Notes under the pieces: generated by a model | Database searches by the model: none | Told to the model about the DNA's origin: nothing | What the model saw: only the letters and a program-made list of their open reading frames with translations | NCBI GenBank assembly: GCA_035519475.1 | Contig: DATIWI010000240.1 | Coordinates: 1 to 7,272 of the forward strand | Direction: 5' to 3' | DNA length: 7,272 nucleotides | DNA from: Fen-1467 sp035519475 | GTDB taxonomy: Bacteria; Verrucomicrobiota; Verrucomicrobiia; Opitutales; Opitutaceae | Made by a program: the position numbers and the translations under genes | Part shown: positions 5,643 to 7,272 of the stretch, one piece after another | Numbering within the stretch: the stretch's first letter is position 1 | Layout of the letters: the number at the start of each line of letters is the position of its first letter

Positions 5643-5712
5643 GCCTCTGGCTGCCGGCCTCTCGGCTCTGGCCTCTCGACTGTCACCTCTCGCCTTTGGC
5701 CTCCGGCTTCTG
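5643..5712 (+). repeat. 14-bp tandem repeat, five units
   Basis: Five consecutive 14-base units start at 5643, 5657, 5671, 5685 and 5699: GCCTCTGGCTGCCG, GCCTCTCGGCTCTG, GCCTCTCGACTGTC, ACCTCTCGCCTTTG and GCCTCCGGCTTCTG. The leading (G/A)CCTC is kept in all five, with drift in the second half. The period is not a multiple of three, so this is not a protein repeat. Confidence 0.7.
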
Positions 5713-5721
5713 GTCCCCGAT

Positions 5722-5737
5722 TTGCCGCCTGCGGCAA
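5722..5737. repeat. Hairpin TTGCCGC-CT-GCGGCAA
   Basis: A perfect 7-bp inverted repeat with a 2-base centre. No T-run follows on either strand, so it is not a standard terminator. It sits next to the right end of the putative element at 5574-5748. Confidence 0.4.
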
Positions 5738-5760
5738 CTCCCTGACCCGGAACCGAAAAC

Positions 5761-5777
5761 GCCGGGCCCCGCCCGGC
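5761..5777 (-). terminator. GC-rich hairpin with minus-strand T-run
   Basis: GCCGGGC (5761-5767) and GCCCGGC (5771-5777) form a perfect 7-bp stem with loop CCC. On the minus strand it is followed by GTTTTCGG, a terminator-like arrangement. No minus-strand gene ends here, so it may shield dciA from antisense transcription, or may be chance. Confidence 0.3.
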
Positions 5778-5888
5778 CGCGCAGGCGGCACGAGGACAAG
5801 AATTCGCTTGCGCGGCTGCAAGGCGACGAATGTACTGCGCCTTTGCGTTAGTGACAGCCCGTCGGTTGCGGGTTGCCACCATGACTGG

Positions 5889-5969
5889 TCCCGGCTCGCC
5901 GGGATTGGAACGGCGCCACCGGCCTGCGGCCAGTTGCCAAGGGCGGGCGGCGCGGGGCTCTGCGGCCCC
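5889..5969 (+). promoter_or_regulatory. rpsO leader hairpins, possible S15 feedback site
   Basis: TCCCGG (5889-5894) pairs with CCGGGA (5899-5904) over a CTCG tetraloop. GGGGC (5954-5958) pairs with GCCCC (5965-5969) over 6 bases, ending 27 bases before the rpsO ATG. Ribosomal protein S15 represses its own mRNA through structured leaders in several bacterial groups, and those leaders differ between phyla. That this leader does so is inference. Confidence 0.3.
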
Positions 5970-5996
5970 CAACAGTCGTGCAACCCACACAAGACC

Positions 5997-6257
5997 ATGC
6001 CGATAACGAAAACCGAAATCATCACCCAGTACAAAGTGCACGAGAAGGACACTGGCTCCTGCGACGTCCAGATCGCCTTGCTGACCGCGCGGATCAATCA
6101 CTTGACCGAGCATCTGCGGGCGCACCGCAAGGACTTCCACAGCCGCCGTGGCCTCCTCCAGATGGCCAGCCGCCGGCGCAAGCTTCTGGATTACCTGAAG
6201 CGGCACGACCTGGCCAAGTACAACGACCTGCTGCAGCGTCTCAACCTGCGCAAGTAG
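5997..6257 (+). CDS. rpsO: 30S ribosomal protein S15
   Basis: An 86-residue protein, close to the usual 88-89. It binds 16S rRNA at a three-way junction of the central domain and nucleates platform assembly. Family marks are visible: 'KVHEKDTGSCDVQIALLTARINHL' (13-36, with T19, G20 and Q25), then 'EHLRAHRKDFHSRRGLLQM' (38-56), then 'RRRKLLDYLKRHDLAKYNDLLQRLNLRK' (59-86). The usual 'GSPEVQ' reads 'GSCDVQ' here (C22, D23). The ATG at 5997 is where the S15 similarity begins. The same frame is open upstream to 5808, but that part is non-coding leader. Only a weak AAGA precedes it. As in many bacteria it stands directly before pnp, and a hairpin terminator follows it. Confidence 0.97.
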   Translation: MPITKTEIITQYKVHEKDTGSCDVQIALLTARINHLTEHLRAHRKDFHSRRGLLQMASRRRKLLDYLKRHDLAKYNDLLQRLNLRK

Positions 6258-6267
6258 CCAATTTCCT

Positions 6268-6306
6268 CAACGGGTGGACCGATCCGCGGTCCGCCCGTTG
6301 TCATTT
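6268..6306 (+). terminator. rpsO terminator hairpin
   Basis: CAACGGGTGGACCG (6268-6281) pairs with CGGTCCGCCCGTTG (6287-6300) through 14 pairs, one of them T-G, around loop ATCCG. It is followed by TCATTT, a short and broken T-run. It begins 10 bases after the rpsO stop. It may act as an intrinsic terminator, as a partial attenuator between rpsO and pnp, or as an RNase processing site. Confidence 0.7.
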
Positions 6307-6434
6307 CCGACCCTCACCTTCAGACCGGGACATTTCCGCTTGCTGCCCTGAATCGGTGGAACTCGCGCGAAACGCTGCGCACGATTCAAGGCGCCAAACC
6401 GAAATCTCTCGCGTCTGATGCAGGGAGCGAAATC

Positions 6435-6521
6435 CGGTTGATCAACCGTTGGACCCCGGTGTCGGGGGCTCCGCCGATGCGGCGGGGCACGGCACCACCC
6501 AGGCCGGGCTCATACCCGGCC
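6435..6521 (+). promoter_or_regulatory. Hairpin-rich pnp leader
   Basis: Three structures in series: the perfect palindrome CGGTTGATCAACCG (6435-6448); GCTCCGCC (6468-6475) with GGCGGGGC (6481-6488), 8 pairs including one T-G; and GGCCGGG (6502-6508) with CCCGGCC (6515-6521) over a CTCATA loop. In E. coli the pnp leader is a stem cut by RNase III and used by PNPase for autocontrol. A like role here is inference. Confidence 0.35.
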
Positions 6522-6559
6522 GGCCGGGCCCGCCGCCCGTCCCCACCCTAGCTCAGACC

Positions 6560-7272
6560 ATGAATCAGAAACATACCGTCACCGTGCCCGAACTCGGCAT
6601 CGAGTTCGCCACCGGCACGCTCGCCAAATTCGCCAATGGCGCCGTCACCGTCGCCGTCGGCGAAACCACCGTCTTCGTCTCCGCCACCGTTGCCTCGACC
6701 ATCCGGGCCGGCCAGGACTACTTCCCCCTCACGGTTGACTACCGCGAGAAATACGCGGCCGCCGGCCGGTTTCCCGCCGGGTTCTTCAAGCGCGAGGGCC
6801 GTCCCTCCGAAAAGGAGATCCTCACGTCGCGCCTGTGCGACCGGCCGTGCCGCCCGCTCTTTCCCAGCGGCTTCCTCAATGAGGTGCAGATCCTCGGGAT
6901 CCTGCTCTCCGCCGATCAGTCGCACGAGTCCGACATCTCGATGGTCAACGGCGCCTCCGCGGCGCTGGCCATCTCCGACATCCCCTGGGACGGCCCGATC
7001 GCGGCGATCCGCGTCGGCCAGATCGACGGCCAGTTCGTGGCCAACCCCACGATCGAACAGATGTTCTCCTCGAGCCTCGACCTCATCTACGTCGGCAACG
7101 AGAAGGACATGCTGATGATCGAGGGTTCGGCCGACCAGCTGCCCGAGGACCGTTTCATCGCGGCGCTCGAGTTCGCCCACCAGGCGATTCAACCGATCAT
7201 CAAGGCCATCCGGCAGCTCGTCGCCGTGGCGGGCAAACCCAAGGCGCAGTTCGCACTCGTGGCCGCCAAGCC
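6560..7272 (+). CDS. pnp: Polynucleotide phosphorylase, N-terminal part
   Basis: The first 237 codons of a protein that is usually about 700 residues; the rest is beyond the right edge. PNPase degrades RNA 3' to 5' using phosphate, as a trimer and often in the degradosome. The first RNase PH-like domain is visible: 'TGTLAKFANGAVTVAVGET' (18-36), 'YFPLTVDYREKYAAAGRFP' (54-72), 'GFFKREGRPSEKEILTSRL' (74-92), 'DRPCRPLFPSGFLNEVQ' (94-110), then 'SDISMVNGASAALAISDIP' (124-142). The linking helical domain begins near 200. The ATG at 6560 is where similarity starts. No Shine-Dalgarno is present, and the context is CAGACCATG. The gene lies after rpsO, the common bacterial order, with a terminator-like hairpin and a structured leader between. 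Confidence 0.96.
   Translation, partial: MNQKHTVTVPELGIEFATGTLAKFANGAVTVAVGETTVFVSATVASTIRAGQDYFPLTVDYREKYAAAGRFPAGFFKREGRPSEKEILTSRLCDRPCRPLFPSGFLNEVQILGILLSADQSHESDISMVNGASAALAISDIPWDGPIAAIRVGQIDGQFVANPTIEQMFSSSLDLIYVGNEKDMLMIEGSADQLPEDRFIAALEFAHQAIQPIIKAIRQLVAVAGKPKAQFALVAAK

Larger units (their letters stand above)
5574..5748. mobile_element. Possible non-autonomous element with GGGTCAGG/CCTGACCC ends
   Basis: GGGTCAGG (5574-5581) and CCTGACCC (5741-5748) are perfect inverted ends, and CC/GG outside extend the likeness (CCGGGGTCAGG against CCTGACCCGG). Just inside the left end ATTCAA (5582-5587) pairs with TTGAAT (5597-5602). The body is pyrimidine-rich and non-coding. Ends of this type remind me of REP/RAYT-associated repeats, but that is from memory. 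An 8-mer pair can also occur by chance, and GGGTCAGG occurs once more within the CDF gene. Confidence 0.35.
5567..5996 (+). other. 430-base non-coding gap between dciA and rpsO
   Basis: No credible gene. From left to right it holds a possible decayed mobile element (5574-5748), containing an ATTCAA/TTGAAT hairpin, a 14-bp tandem array and a TTGCCGC/GCGGCAA hairpin. Then comes a GCCGGGC-CCC-GCCCGGC hairpin (5761-5777). The rpsO upstream region follows, with hairpins at 5889-5904 and 5954-5969. A weak promoter guess is TTGCGC (5808-5813), 17 bases, TGTACT (5831-5836), with only 3 and 4 matches to the sigma-70 boxes. Confidence 0.5.
6258..6559 (+). other. 302-base rpsO-pnp intergenic region
   Basis: No credible gene. 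It opens with the rpsO terminator (6268-6306). After that come an inverted pair TGAATCG (6349-6355) / CGATTCA (6382-6388) and a series of hairpins at 6435-6521 before pnp. I could not find a clear sigma-70 promoter for pnp. Confidence 0.6.

Overview
The window is high-GC bacterial DNA with nine protein genes: seven complete, and one cut at each edge. It carries no rRNA, tRNA, CRISPR array or transposase gene that I can see. A Verrucomicrobiota (Opitutales/Opitutaceae-like) host is my best guess. The grounds are high GC, TTG/GTG starts, weak or absent Shine-Dalgarno sequences, a DciA-type helicase loader gene upstream of rpsO-pnp, and intergenic short repeats of a kind I associate with such genomes. 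This is inference and was not tested by any search.

Left part (1-1809). The 3' end of a SnoaL/DUF4440-type small protein gene is followed by a membrane methyltransferase of the isoprenylcysteine-carboxylmethyltransferase/MddA/NnrU superfamily, both on the plus strand. A minus-strand gene for a small secreted mono-haem cytochrome c converges on the methyltransferase gene.

Centre (1810-5106). A family-2 glycosyltransferase with a good Shine-Dalgarno and a TTG start runs rightwards. It converges on a minus-strand cation diffusion facilitator (CDF) metal transporter. The 386-base gap between them (2752-3137) holds the most striking non-coding structure in the window. Two near-identical perfect palindromes lie in a 55-bp tandem repeat, each followed by TTTT, with a decayed third copy. 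Beyond them is a 17-bp imperfect inverted repeat that reuses the TGTCACGTA half-site. Divergent from the CDF gene is a second glycosyltransferase of the WaaE/KdtX (LPS core) type, whose last dozen codons lie in a dispersed-type repeat.

Right part (5107-7272). A DUF721/DciA gene, rpsO (ribosomal protein S15) and the start of pnp (polynucleotide phosphorylase) follow on the plus strand. The 430-base dciA-rpsO gap holds a possible decayed mobile element with GGGTCAGG/CCTGACCC ends, a 14-bp x 5 tandem array and several hairpins. rpsO ends in a strong terminator-like hairpin, and pnp has a hairpin-rich leader.

Functionally this is mostly housekeeping: replication helicase loading, ribosome and RNA turnover, envelope glycan synthesis and metal efflux. 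I see no coherent new multi-gene system. The unusual content is in the intergenic repeats.
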